Assembly: GCF_030158565.1 (NCBI RefSeq)
Contig: NZ_JAOASQ010000057.1
Coordinates: 55,143-119,142, forward strand
Source of the DNA: Limnohabitans sp.
GTDB taxonomy: Bacteria; Pseudomonadota; Gammaproteobacteria; Burkholderiales; Burkholderiaceae_C
Length of the DNA: 64,000 nt
Reading direction: 5' to 3'
Below, piece by piece: positions 21,797 through 29,529 of this stretch; the stretch's first letter is position 1, and the number at the start of each line of letters is the position of its first letter. The notes under the pieces were generated by a model. That model made no database searches. It was not told where the DNA came from and worked only from the letters and a program-made list of their open reading frames with translations. The position numbers were made by a program, and so were the translations under genes.

Positions 21797-21928
21797 GCTT
21801 CTGATTCTATCGGGCCGCAAAGCCATTCCGGGAAATGCAGCCATCAAAGCCCCAAGTCCTGCGCATAAAAAGGGAAAAAGTATGGCCAGGCACAGAAAGC
21901 CTCCTAAGCTCGCCTACAATTAAAGGCG

Positions 21929-22020
21929 ACGGGCCTTCCCGCATGGTGAAGCGGCCAACCGGGTCAGGTGGGGAACCAAGCAGCCCTAACTGTGGAGCCA
22001 GTGCCGGGGTCAAGGCTCGT
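21929..22020 (+). ncRNA. ffs: Signal recognition particle RNA (4.5S RNA)
   Basis: The universally conserved SRP domain IV core is visible: GGTCAGG followed by GGAA and AAGCAGCC, in the apical loop region 21962-21985. The ends pair as ACGGGCCTT with AAGGCTCGT (allowing one G-U), giving a single long hairpin of about 92 nt, the bacterial small-SRP form. A TACAAT -10-like hexamer lies at 21915-21920. Divergent from dnaX, a common beta- and gammaproteobacterial arrangement. Exact ends are estimated from the pairing. Confidence 0.9.
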
Positions 22021-22132
22021 CAACTTCTTGCGTTAAAGTGAATTAGATCAACAGGTTACCGTGAATTCGGACCTGAACTCTGTTCATTTGTATCACTCAA
22101 CTGTGTCACCTTGTATCTAACAGGAAGGTCAC

Positions 22133-22557
22133 ATGGCACAGTTAACCGGTCTTTTCGAACGTGGGGGCGCTTACTACCTCCGAGTCGTTCTTCCTCTTCA
22201 CCACCCTCTCTTAGACCGCTACAAAAGCGGCAAAGTAGTCAGTTCTCTTGGCCGTTGTAGCCATCGTGAAGCCATACGCTTGGGGATGATCAAACGAGCT
22301 GAGATTCTTTGGGGCGAATTACGCCATCCGAAAAGAATAGACATAGCGACAGACGTCAAGCACCATCAAAGAGCAACGCCCAATACAGTAAAACTTGTGT
22401 TGCTTCGTGATGTGTACGACCTCTGGGTTAAAGCAAGCCGTAGAACTGCAGATTCAATTGCTGCCTGCAATCGTGCAGTGAAGCTCTTTGAGCAGTACAC
22501 ACACAACCCACCATTGAACCAAGTGACTCGAAGCTTGGGGAATGAATTTCGCTCATT
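22133..22557 (+). pseudogene. Truncated phage-type integrase (N-terminal remnant)
   Basis: About 141 codons survive. They start MAQLTGLFERGGAYYLRVVLP, typical of the DUF6538 N-terminal domain found in tyrosine recombinases, and continue into a SAM-like core-binding segment (LLRDVYDLWVKASRRTADSI). The catalytic domain with R-H-R-Y is missing: the frame is cut by the left end of an IS3-family element. It has a good GGAAGG ribosome site and visibly lower GC than neighbouring genes. It lies 112 bp downstream of ffs, consistent with an element that once integrated there. Confidence 0.75.
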
Positions 22558-23275
22558 TGACCTGCCCCCATTGAGCCATACCAAACCGATGGAACTGAGT
22601 CCGCTAATTTTGGAGAATGGCGGATATGAAGACCACACGATTTACCGACGAACAGATCATCGGATTCCTCAAGCAAGCTGAAGCGGGCATGGCCATCAAG
22701 GACATTTGCCGCTCTGGCGGCTTTAGCCAGCCGACCTTTTACAAATGGCGCTCGCGCTTTGGCGGCATGGAGGCCTCCGATGCGGCCAAGCTGCGCGACC
22801 TGGAAGCGGAGAACAACAAGCTCAAGAAACTGCTGGCCGAGGCGCATCTGGACATCCACGCCCTCAAAAGCGTCTTCGGCGTAAAGCGCTAGCCCCGCAG
22901 GTCAAACGCGAGGCCATCACCCAGATGATCCAGACCCATCTTCTGTCTGAGCGCCATGCGTGCTGCCTTGTGGGGCTAAGCCGTGACAGCTTTCGCCACC
23001 CGCCTAAGCGTGATGCGCTGACGCAGGCCCTGGGCGAACGCATCGTGGACATTGCCCACGTACGCCGCAGATTTGGCTACCGCCGTATCCACGATCTGCT
23101 GCGCCCGGAGTTTCCGGGCGTCAACCACAAGCGGATCTACCGCTTGTACAAAGATGCCAACTTGGCCGTGAGAAGGCGCAAGAAGGCCAAGCGCCCACCG
23201 TGTGAGCGGGTGCCCTTGCAACTGGCGCAAAAGGTCAACGATGTTTGGAGCATGGATTTCGTCTCGGACATCTCT
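22558..23275 (+). mobile_element. Partial IS3-family insertion sequence
   Basis: The left end is placed at TGACCTGCCCCCATTGAG, a terminal-repeat-like start typical of IS3-family members. Inside are an intact OrfA and an OrfB that stops after its first DDE aspartate. Roughly the right 40% of a typical 1.2-kb element is absent, and no right inverted repeat is seen. The element joins directly to a porin gene fragment at about 23275, indicating a deletion across the junction. Confidence 0.8.
22626..22892 (+). CDS. IS3-family transposase OrfA
   Basis: About 88 residues with a helix-turn-helix (DEQIIGFLKQAEAGMAI, then DICRSGGFSQPTFYKW) and a leucine-zipper-like tail (LRDLEAENNKLKKLLAEA), as expected for OrfA that binds the terminal repeats. 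ATG 22626 has GGAG at a suitable distance; ATG 22617 is also in frame. OrfB follows in the -1 frame, the usual IS3 programmed-frameshift arrangement. Without a complete OrfB the element should be immobile. Confidence 0.85.
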   Translation: MKTTRFTDEQIIGFLKQAEAGMAIKDICRSGGFSQPTFYKWRSRFGGMEASDAAKLRDLEAENNKLKKLLAEAHLDIHALKSVFGVKR

Positions 23276-23278
23276 TGA
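22868..23278 (+). pseudogene. IS3-family transposase OrfB, 3'-truncated
   Basis: The N-terminal half of the DDE integrase: SERHACCLVGLSRDSFR, VRRRFGYRRIHDLLR, then VWSMDFVSD, which carries the first catalytic Asp. A stop follows at once, so the second Asp and Glu are lost. The complete protein would be about 275 residues. It has no start codon of its own and would be made by frameshift from OrfA. Confidence 0.85.
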
Positions 23279-23398
23279 AGTTCGATGCAGGATACCGCCG
23301 TCAAGCAGGGCATAGAAATTGAAGCCTTCCGCTTGGGCTGACAAACCCGCGCTGCCGAGCAAACACACGAGCAATGATTTTTGAAACACAGTTTTCAT
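23275..23398 (-). pseudogene. 5' fragment of an outer-membrane porin gene
   Basis: The frame begins at ATG 23398 with a classical signal peptide (KSLLVCLLGSAGLSAQA), followed by FNFYALLDGGI. This resembles the first beta-strand of betaproteobacterial trimeric porins (YGLLDGGI). After about 38 codons it runs into the truncated IS element, so the barrel is missing. The upstream region to 23670 looks like its original promoter. A GGAGG-like site precedes the ATG. The family call rests on a short stretch. Confidence 0.65.
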
Positions 23399-23670
23399 GA
23401 GACCTCCAGGTGGATGACAAAGGAATGCAAATCGCATCCATTGCTGCACCGCAACAAACATGCCAAGGTCTCAGACCATTCATTGCACCGTGAAAGGTCT
23501 TTTTCGGCAAATTGCGCACACCGAAAGTGCGCAAAAAACCAAAATTACGGAAATCAAGTGTGCTTCATCAAAAACTTGGGGCATTCCCGTTGGAGTCATT
23601 CAACAGAACAAATGCCCCGCAACAAGGCACGCCAACCTGCCCCAGGCACTTGATAGGACTCAGAAAAAGA
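23399..23670. other. Intergenic region upstream of the porin fragment
   Basis: About 270 bp without a supportable gene; AT-richer than the average. It holds a perfect 8-bp inverted repeat TTGCGCAC / GTGCGCAA (23512-23534), a GGGGCATT / AATGCCCC pair (23578-23585, 23611-23618) with a 25-nt spacer, and a GGTCTcAGACC palindrome near 23467. It is probably the regulatory region of the lost porin. Short frames here show no protein-like features. Confidence 0.55.
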
Positions 23671-23698
23671 AATAGGCGCCGCATGGGCGCCTATTCAA
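23671..23698 (-). terminator. Intrinsic terminator
   Basis: A perfect 10-bp stem AATAGGCGCC / GGCGCCTATT with a 5-nt loop. On the minus strand it is followed by a T-rich tract (TTTCTTTTTC), fitting termination of the hypothetical gene that ends at 23732. Confidence 0.8.
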
Positions 23699-23731
23699 AA
23701 TACCCCACCGAGTGGTGAGGGTCTTCCCCGA

Positions 23732-24025
23732 TCAAGCCATACGGCGACGCAAAGAAGGAAATGGCAAAGCTTTGACCTTGTTGGAGCTCACCAAGCGGGG
23801 GGCCTGAGGCGCTGCGCGGAGCAAGTCCGCGACCAGCGCGTCCGCATTGGCGTGTGCGCCTGTTCGGTTGGATTCAAACGCCAAACGGGTTTGCTGGGCC
23901 ACTTGGGCCACAAAATTTTGAGGGTAATCCCGAACATTGAAACCTCGCAGGGCCATCACTTTCATGAAGGCGTTGGCCGCCTCTTCAACGGCACACTGGT
24001 ATTCTTTGGATGCATCTGGAGTCAT
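23732..24025 (-). CDS. Hypothetical protein
   Basis: A 97-residue soluble protein that I do not recognise. The N-terminal two-thirds looks helical and acidic (EYQCAVEEAANAFMKVMALR), and the C-terminus is basic (SLRRRMA). ATG 24025 has GAGG five bases upstream; an earlier in-frame ATG at 24040 lacks this. It has its own terminator. Codon use looks native, so it may be a lineage-specific conserved gene rather than part of the neighbouring mobile-DNA scar. Confidence 0.6.
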   Translation of the reverse strand: MTPDASKEYQCAVEEAANAFMKVMALRGFNVRDYPQNFVAQVAQQTRLAFESNRTGAHANADALVADLLRAAPQAPRLVSSNKVKALPFPSLRRRMA

Positions 24026-24099
24026 GTCGACCTCGTTCATTGGATGAAGTTACTCACACATCCACAACGCAGCACAAGACCATTAGGAATACATCGATT

Positions 24100-25419
24100 T
24101 CAAGTTTTTTTGAAAATATTTTCCAAAACACCGTGCGCTGCCTGTTTTCCACTGGCCAGACAGGCCGTCAGCAAGTAACCGCCTGTGGGGGCCTCCCAGT
24201 CCAACATCTCCCCTGCGCAATAGACATGGGGACAATTTTGGAGCATTAAGTCTGCCGTCAGCCCTTCGAATGCCACGCCCCCTGCCGTGCTGATCGCTTC
24301 GTCCACAGGTCTAGCCGCCTTGAGTGGCACACGCAATCCTTTGATGTGACGGGACAGTTTTTCGGCTTGGCTCAAGTCCTCTGGAGGACAAAGCTCATGC
24401 AAAAGCCCCATCTTGACCCCATCCAGACCCAAACGGCTCTTGAGATGACTGGACAAACTGCGACTGCCGCGAGGCCATTTGACTGCAGACAACACCTGAT
24501 CGATAGACTTGTCCGGCAGCAAGTCCATCACCAGCTCGGCCTGGCCGTGGGCTTGGAGGTCATCTCGCAAGCCAGCGGATGCGGCATACACCAAACTGCC
24601 CTCGATGCCAGACTCGGTGACCACAAACTCGCCTTTGCGGGAAAGCCGGGCTGGCGCCTTGTCGTCACCCACCACCGGCACAAAAATCGCCACGGACTTC
24701 ATGGGGTGCCCGGCAAACCGGGTCCGGAAGTGATCACTCCAACCTGCGCCGCCCCGTCCAAGGACATCAAAGCCGCAATTGGCTGGCTTCAGGGCATTGA
24801 CGGCAACGCCTTGAGCACCCAACAAAGGCACCCAGGCGCCATCCGAGCCCAAGCGTGGCCAACTCGCACCGCCCAATGCCAACACAGTGGCACGGGCGCT
24901 CACGGCCAACATGGTCGATGTTGCAGAAGACTTGAAAAACAAGCGATCGCCCTGCCAACCCAGCCACCGATGGCGCATATGAAACTGGACGGGCACGCCC
25001 GAGGCCGGATGCCGCAACCTGTGCAGCCAGGCCCGCAGCAGCGGTGCAGCTTTCATCTCAGTCGGGAAAATACGGCCAGATGTCCCCACAAAAGTCTCTA
25101 CGCCCAAGTCATGGGCCCAGTCCCTGACCCCTTGCGCATCCATCACATCCAGCCAGCGCCCGACTTCGCAGACCTTATCGCCGTAGCGCTGACGAAATGA
25201 AGCCGCATCTTCAGAATGGGTCAGATTCAAGCCGCCCCGCCCCGCCAGCAGAAACTTGCGTCCCACCGAAGGCATGGCATCAAACAGATGCACGCGCACC
25301 CCGGCCTGAGACAAGACATCGGCGGCCATCAGGCCCGCAGGCCCGCCTCCGACGATGGCGACATCCACAACAAGATCGGATGATGGGGTGGCTGGGGGAG
25401 TTGGGGTGATCAAAGACAT
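24100..25419 (-). CDS. HI0933/YhiN-like FAD-dependent flavoprotein (TIGR03862 type)
   Basis: About 439 residues. The N-terminal FAD-binding Rossmann motif is VAIVGGGPAGLMAADVLSQAG, followed by GRKFLLAGRGGLNLTHSE, the hallmark of the HI0933/YhiN-like oxidoreductases. The C-terminal CAGEMLDWEAPTGGYLLTACLASG completes the FAD site. Function in vivo is unknown. ATG 25419 (MSLITPTPP) is preferred; a GTG at 25440 could extend it by seven codons. It is divergent from trxA across about 100 bp. Confidence 0.87.
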   Translation of the reverse strand: MSLITPTPPATPSSDLVVDVAIVGGGPAGLMAADVLSQAGVRVHLFDAMPSVGRKFLLAGRGGLNLTHSEDAASFRQRYGDKVCEVGRWLDVMDAQGVRDWAHDLGVETFVGTSGRIFPTEMKAAPLLRAWLHRLRHPASGVPVQFHMRHRWLGWQGDRLFFKSSATSTMLAVSARATVLALGGASWPRLGSDGAWVPLLGAQGVAVNALKPANCGFDVLGRGGAGWSDHFRTRFAGHPMKSVAIFVPVVGDDKAPARLSRKGEFVVTESGIEGSLVYAASAGLRDDLQAHGQAELVMDLLPDKSIDQVLSAVKWPRGSRSLSSHLKSRLGLDGVKMGLLHELCPPEDLSQAEKLSRHIKGLRVPLKAARPVDEAISTAGGVAFEGLTADLMLQNCPHVYCAGEMLDWEAPTGGYLLTACLASGKQAAHGVLENIFKKT

Positions 25420-25523
25420 CAAAACAAAGGGTGGCAACACACGCGTGACAGATGCGTATGTCTGGATTCTGTCAAAATAGCTGTAACTTTAGCCGCATCT
25501 TCAATGTTCACAAGGAAAAGGCC

Positions 25524-25856
25524 ATGGCCAGCGATTTGATCAAACACATCACCGACACCAGTTTTGACGCCGACGTCCTCCAGTCGAGCCAACCGGTGGT
25601 TGTCGACTTCTGGGCCGAATGGTGCGGCCCCTGCAAAATGATCGCCCCGATCTTGGACGAAGTGGCTGGTGCCTACGAAGGCAAACTGCAAGTGGCCAAA
25701 ATGAACGTGGACGAGAACCGCGACATCCCAGCCAAGTTCGGCATCCGTGGCATTCCCACCTTGATGATTTTCAAGGACGGTCAACTGGCAGCCACCAAAG
25801 TCGGCGCCATGAGCAAATCTCAATTGACAGCCTTCATCGACCAGCAATTGGCCTGA
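25524..25856 (+). CDS. trxA: Thioredoxin 1
   Basis: 110 residues with the redox-active WCGPC motif in [17 protein letters not shown] and the cis-proline loop [12 protein letters not shown] general cytoplasmic disulfide reductase. ATG 25524 has an AAGGA Shine-Dalgarno; upstream in-frame codons are not family-like. It is followed by its own terminator and then rho, the conserved trxA-rho order of many proteobacteria. Confidence 0.97.
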   Translation: MASDLIKHITDTSFDADVLQSSQPVVVDFWAEWCGPCKMIAPILDEVAGAYEGKLQVAKMNVDENRDIPAKFGIRGIPTLMIFKDGQLAATKVGAMSKSQLTAFIDQQLA

Positions 25857-25894
25857 TGGCGCATAGCGGCGGCATGAACCGCAGGCCAACAGAT

Positions 25895-25930
25895 AAAACC
25901 GGGACATTCGTACCCGGTTTTTCTTTTTCT
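25895..25930 (+). terminator. Intrinsic terminator of trxA
   Basis: A 9-bp stem AAAACCGGG / CCCGGTTTT followed by TTCTTTTTCT, 38 bp after the trxA stop. Confidence 0.88.
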
Positions 25931-25942
25931 GGCCTTGCAAAA

Positions 25943-26102
25943 AACCTGTCATAATTTCCAGCAAGGCATCCCCAACAGGGAAATTCGCCTTACTCACCGG
26001 TCGATCCTGCCCCTGACCTCGGGCGACGCCCGGTTCTGAACACCTCCACTCGGTTCACTGATGACGATCCACAACGGGTCGTTGATATACAGGCCAACTC
26101 CC
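25943..26102 (+). promoter_or_regulatory. rho promoter and leader region
   Basis: An extended -10-like TGTCATAAT (25947-25955) is followed by an unusually long leader of about 140 nt. The leader contains a CGGGC-GAC-GCCCG hairpin near 26023-26036 and pyrimidine-rich, C-rich stretches. In E. coli rho is autoregulated by Rho-dependent attenuation in its leader; the same is plausible here but not shown. Confidence 0.5.
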
Positions 26103-27365
26103 ATGCATTTGAACGAACTCAAGGCACTTCATGTGTCCGAACTCCTGAAGCAAGCCGACACGCTCGAAATCGAGAACACCGGCCGCATGCGCAAACAGGA
26201 GCTGATGTTTGCCATCATCAAAAAGCGCGCCAAAGCGGGCGAACAGGTCTTTGCCGATGGCGTGCTCGAAATCTTGCCGGACGGTTTCGGCTTTTTGCGC
26301 AGCCCAGACTCCAGCTACACGGCCAGCACCGACGACATCTACATCAGCCCCAGCCAGGTGCGACGCTTTAACCTGCACACCGGCGACATGATCGAAGGTG
26401 AAGTGCGCATCCCCAAAGATGGCGAGCGCTACTTTGCCCTGACCAAGCTCGACAAGGTCAACGACGACCTGCCCGAGAACAACAAACACAAGGTCATGTT
26501 CGAAAACCTGACGCCCCTGTTCCCCAAAGAGCAGATGCGTCTGGAGCGTGACATCAAGGGCGAAGAAAACATCACCGCCCGCGTGATCGACATCATTGCC
26601 CCGCTCGGCCGTGGCCAGCGCGCCCTGATCGTGGCGCAGCCCAAGTCGGGCAAAACGGTGATGATGCAGCAGATCGCCCACGCCATCACCGCCAACTACC
26701 CCGATGTGCACCTGATGGTGTTGCTGGTCGACGAGCGCCCGGAAGAAGTGACCGAAATGCAGCGCAGCGTGCGCGGCGAAGTCATTTCGTCCACCTTTGA
26801 CGAGCCCGCTTCGCGCCACGTGCACGTGGCCGAGATGGTGATCGAGCGCGCCAAGCGCCTGGTCGAGCTGAAAAAAGACGTGGTGATCCTGCTGGACTCG
26901 ATCACCCGCCTGGCCCGCGCCTACAACAACGTGGTGCCTTCCTCGGGCAAAGTGCTGTCTGGCGGCGTGGACGCCAACGCCCTGCAGCGCCCCAAGCGTT
27001 TTTTTGGCGCGGCCCGCAATGTGGAAGAAGGCGGCAGCCTGACCATCATCGCCACCGCCTTGGTCGACACCGGCAGCCGCATGGACGAAGTGATCTTTGA
27101 AGAATTCAAGGGCACCGGCAACTGCGAAATTCACCTGGAGCGCCGCCTGTACGAAAAACGCGTGTTCCCGGCCATCAACTTGAACCGCAGCGGCACCCGA
27201 CGCGAAGAGTTGCTGCTCCAGCCCGAAGTGCTGCAAAAAACCCGCATCTTGCGTCAATTCATGTACAACATGGACGAAATCGAAGCAATGGAGATGGTCT
27301 TGAAGAGCATGAAAGCCACCAAGAACAACTCCGAGTTCTTCGACATGATGCGACGCGGCGGTTGA
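26103..27365 (+). CDS. rho: Transcription termination factor Rho
   Basis: 420 residues, standard length. In order: the N-terminal helical Rho_N region ([18 protein letters not shown]), the RNA-binding cold-shock-like domain ([13 protein letters not shown]), Walker A ([11 protein letters not shown]), Walker B ([16 protein letters not shown]) and the C-terminal [21 protein letters not shown] hexameric RNA helicase that ends transcription. ATG 26103 is chosen because the in-frame codons back to 26061 lack conservation. Confidence 0.97.
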   Translation: MHLNELKALHVSELLKQADTLEIENTGRMRKQELMFAIIKKRAKAGEQVFADGVLEILPDGFGFLRSPDSSYTASTDDIYISPSQVRRFNLHTGDMIEGEVRIPKDGERYFALTKLDKVNDDLPENNKHKVMFENLTPLFPKEQMRLERDIKGEENITARVIDIIAPLGRGQRALIVAQPKSGKTVMMQQIAHAITANYPDVHLMVLLVDERPEEVTEMQRSVRGEVISSTFDEPASRHVHVAEMVIERAKRLVELKKDVVILLDSITRLARAYNNVVPSSGKVLSGGVDANALQRPKRFFGAARNVEEGGSLTIIATALVDTGSRMDEVIFEEFKGTGNCEIHLERRLYEKRVFPAINLNRSGTRREELLLQPEVLQKTRILRQFMYNMDEIEAMEMVLKSMKATKNNSEFFDMMRRGG

Positions 27366-27370
27366 TGCTC

Positions 27371-27376
27371 TATAAT
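27371..27376 (+). promoter_or_regulatory. Candidate -10 element of rpmE2
   Basis: A perfect TATAAT immediately after the rho stop, about 75 bp upstream of the L31 start; no clear -35. Suggests that L31 is transcribed separately from rho. Confidence 0.5.
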
Positions 27377-27450
27377 CGACAGGTTTTGCGGAAAGTGCAC
27401 TCAGATAGGCTGAAGTGTGGCTACCGTAGCGAAAATAAAAGGATTTCCCC

Positions 27451-27711
27451 ATGAAAGACGGCATTCACCCCAACTACCGTGAAATTTGCTTCCAGGACAT
27501 GTCCAATGGTTTCAAGTTCGTGACCCGCTCATGCGCTAACACCAAAGAAATGATCACCATGGAAGACGGTCGCGAGTTGCCTCTGTACAAGCTGGACACG
27601 ACCAGCGAGTCGCACCCCTTCTACACCGGCACACAAAAGTCGGTCGACAACATGGGCGGCCGTGTGGAGAAATTCCGCAACCGTTTCGGCAAGATTTCCA
27701 GCGGCAAATAA
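27451..27711 (+). CDS. rpmE2: 50S ribosomal protein L31, type B
   Basis: 86 residues starting [18 protein letters not shown], with the type B insertion ([11 protein letters not shown]) and the C-terminal basic VEKFRNRFG. The zinc-binding CxxC pairs of type A L31 are absent, as expected for the zinc-independent paralogue. If it is the only L31 gene it is constitutive rather than a zinc-starvation substitute. Preceded by AAAAGGA at a proper distance from the ATG. Confidence 0.95.
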   Translation: MKDGIHPNYREICFQDMSNGFKFVTRSCANTKEMITMEDGRELPLYKLDTTSESHPFYTGTQKSVDNMGGRVEKFRNRFGKISSGK

Positions 27712-27731
27712 TCGGCTGGTCGCAATCCCCA

Positions 27732-27770
27732 CAAGGGCAGTCCGGGCAACCGGCCTGCCCTTGTTGCATT
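27732..27770 (+). terminator. Intrinsic terminator of rpmE2
   Basis: A 9-bp stem CAAGGGCAG / CTGCCCTTG enclosing an inner CCGG-GCAA-CCGG stem, followed by a weak TTGCATT tail. Confidence 0.75.
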
Positions 27771-27816
27771 GGGAAACCACTTTTCACAACCTCCAGACCT
27801 GCTATCTTCTGATTCT

Positions 27817-29526
27817 GTGAACCACCCTACCCCAGCCATCGTTGCTCAAAATGCTGTGCGCCGACTGCCGCGCCTGGCTTTGATTTTGCTTTGTGCAGCC
27901 TATGTGCTGCCTGGTTTTTGGGGACGTACGCCCTGGAAATCCAACGACATCGAATCGTTTGGCTACATGCTCCAACTGGCCCAACCCGCTTTGGGTGAAA
28001 TGGTCAGTTGGCTCAGACCCACCTTGCTGGGACAGGTGGACGACAACCTGAGTTTGCTGCCCTATTGGCTGGGTGCCGCCGCCATCCGTTGGGCACCCAC
28101 AGGCTGGGAAGATGTTTTTGCTCGCATACCGTTCATGGCCATGCTGGTGATCACATTGACCTCGACTTGGTATGCCGTTTATGCGCTGGCACGTCACCCT
28201 GCCGCACAGCCCATCGCCTTTGCTTTTGGCGGAGAAGCCAAGCCCAAAGACTACGCTTGCGCACTCGCTGACGGTGGTTTATTAGCCCTGTTGGCCTGCC
28301 TGGGGCTGGCACGTTTGTCGCACGAAACGACACCGGCGCTAACGCAGCTGTGTCTGTCCTCACTGCTTTTTTTCGGCCTCTCCACGTTACCGCGACACCG
28401 CATCCCAAGCGGCATAGCCATCGCCGGTGGCATGTTGGGACTGACACTGTCTGGGGCGCCCAGCTTGGCCTTGTGGCTGGGCGTTGGCGGTTCACTGATT
28501 CGCGCCGTCGCCCATCAAGATCCGACGCAACGCAAACTCAGCATGCTCGACTTGGGCACATTGGCATTGCTTTGTCTGCTGTGCATCACCACGGCGGGTG
28601 CGCTGGACCTTTGGCGCTGGCGCGTGGTCGCGCATCAGATGGTGGACGTCCATGTTCTCGCCAAACTGATCATGTGGTTCACTTGGCCTGCTTGGCCACT
28701 TGCGCTGTGGTCCCTGTGGCGCTGGCGCAATCAGCTTTCACAAGGCTGGCGCTACCCGCATTTGGGTTTGCCTATTTGGTTTGCGGCCGTCACCATTGGC
28801 GCCACATGGTTCACTGGCCTGTCCGATCGGGCCTTACTGGTTTCACTGCCTGCAGTGGCCACTTTGGCCGCATTTGCATTGCCCACCTTGCGTCGCAGTC
28901 TGAGCGCATTGATCGACTGGTTTACCCTCCTGTTTTTCAGCGTGTGTGCCCTGATCGTCTGGGTCGTCTGGATCTCCATCCAAACGGGTATACCAGCCCA
29001 GCCGGCCGTTAACGTCGCCCGACTGGTACCGGGCTTCACGCCGGAGTTTTCATGGCCCACCTTGGCGCTGGCACTGAGCGCCACAGTGGCATGGTTGGCT
29101 TTGGTCAAATGGCGCATTGGACATCACCGCACAGCCATCTGGAAAAGCATGGTTCTGCCCGCCAGTGGTGCTGTACTGTGCTGGCTGCTGGTCATGAGCC
29201 TGTGGTTGCCCATGCTTGATTTTTCGCGCAGCTATGCGCCGATGGTCAAAAAAGTCACCGACGTCACTGGCCCGATCGCCTGCCTGCAATATGCAGGGAT
29301 CACCAGGGCTCAAGGCACGGCTTTTCATTGGCATGCCAAAGTCAAACTTATGCCAGCCCAAGCCCCCCAATCGGAATGCCGCTGGCTGATCGTGGACAGT
29401 GCCAATCTGCCCTTGCTGTCAACCAAGCTTCAAATGCTTGGCTGGACACCAGCTGGCAAAGCACGCCGCGTCCAGAGCAAAGAAGAAGGCATGGTCATTT
29501 TTCGCCCAACACGGCCGCTGCCTTGA
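27817..29526 (+). CDS. Polytopic membrane protein, GT-C glycosyltransferase-like
   Basis: About 569 residues with a dozen or so hydrophobic helices and a soluble C-terminal domain of about 80 residues. The first periplasmic loop, WGRTPWKSNDIESFGYM, resembles the acidic loop of ArnT/PMT-type lipid-linked glycosyltransferases, so a GT-C enzyme acting on cell-envelope glycans is the best guess. GTG 27817 (VNHPTPAIV) is preferred because the in-frame ATG at 27769 abuts the rpmE2 terminator. It is 3 bp from the MATE gene and likely co-transcribed with it. Confidence 0.6.
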   Translation: MNHPTPAIVAQNAVRRLPRLALILLCAAYVLPGFWGRTPWKSNDIESFGYMLQLAQPALGEMVSWLRPTLLGQVDDNLSLLPYWLGAAAIRWAPTGWEDVFARIPFMAMLVITLTSTWYAVYALARHPAAQPIAFAFGGEAKPKDYACALADGGLLALLACLGLARLSHETTPALTQLCLSSLLFFGLSTLPRHRIPSGIAIAGGMLGLTLSGAPSLALWLGVGGSLIRAVAHQDPTQRKLSMLDLGTLALLCLLCITTAGALDLWRWRVVAHQMVDVHVLAKLIMWFTWPAWPLALWSLWRWRNQLSQGWRYPHLGLPIWFAAVTIGATWFTGLSDRALLVSLPAVATLAAFALPTLRRSLSALIDWFTLLFFSVCALIVWVVWISIQTGIPAQPAVNVARLVPGFTPEFSWPTLALALSATVAWLALVKWRIGHHRTAIWKSMVLPASGAVLCWLLVMSLWLPMLDFSRSYAPMVKKVTDVTGPIACLQYAGITRAQGTAFHWHAKVKLMPAQAPQSECRWLIVDSANLPLLSTKLQMLGWTPAGKARRVQSKEEGMVIFRPTRPLP

Positions 29527-29529
29527 GCG

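Noticed and set aside
24100-25440. Possible sulfide:quinone or glutathione reductase
   Set aside because: The GRKFLLAGRGG segment and overall length fit the HI0933/YhiN-like family, and no redox-active CxxxxC motif is present.
26055-27464. A 469-codon minus-strand frame opposite rho
   Set aside because: It is the exact antisense of the conserved Rho gene, His/Val/Gly-rich as expected of a shadow frame, and has no recognisable domain.
27769-27816. ATG 27769 as the start of the GT-C-like membrane protein
   Set aside because: It abuts the rpmE2 terminator and adds a polar stretch with no counterpart; GTG 27817 directly precedes the first basic and hydrophobic segment.
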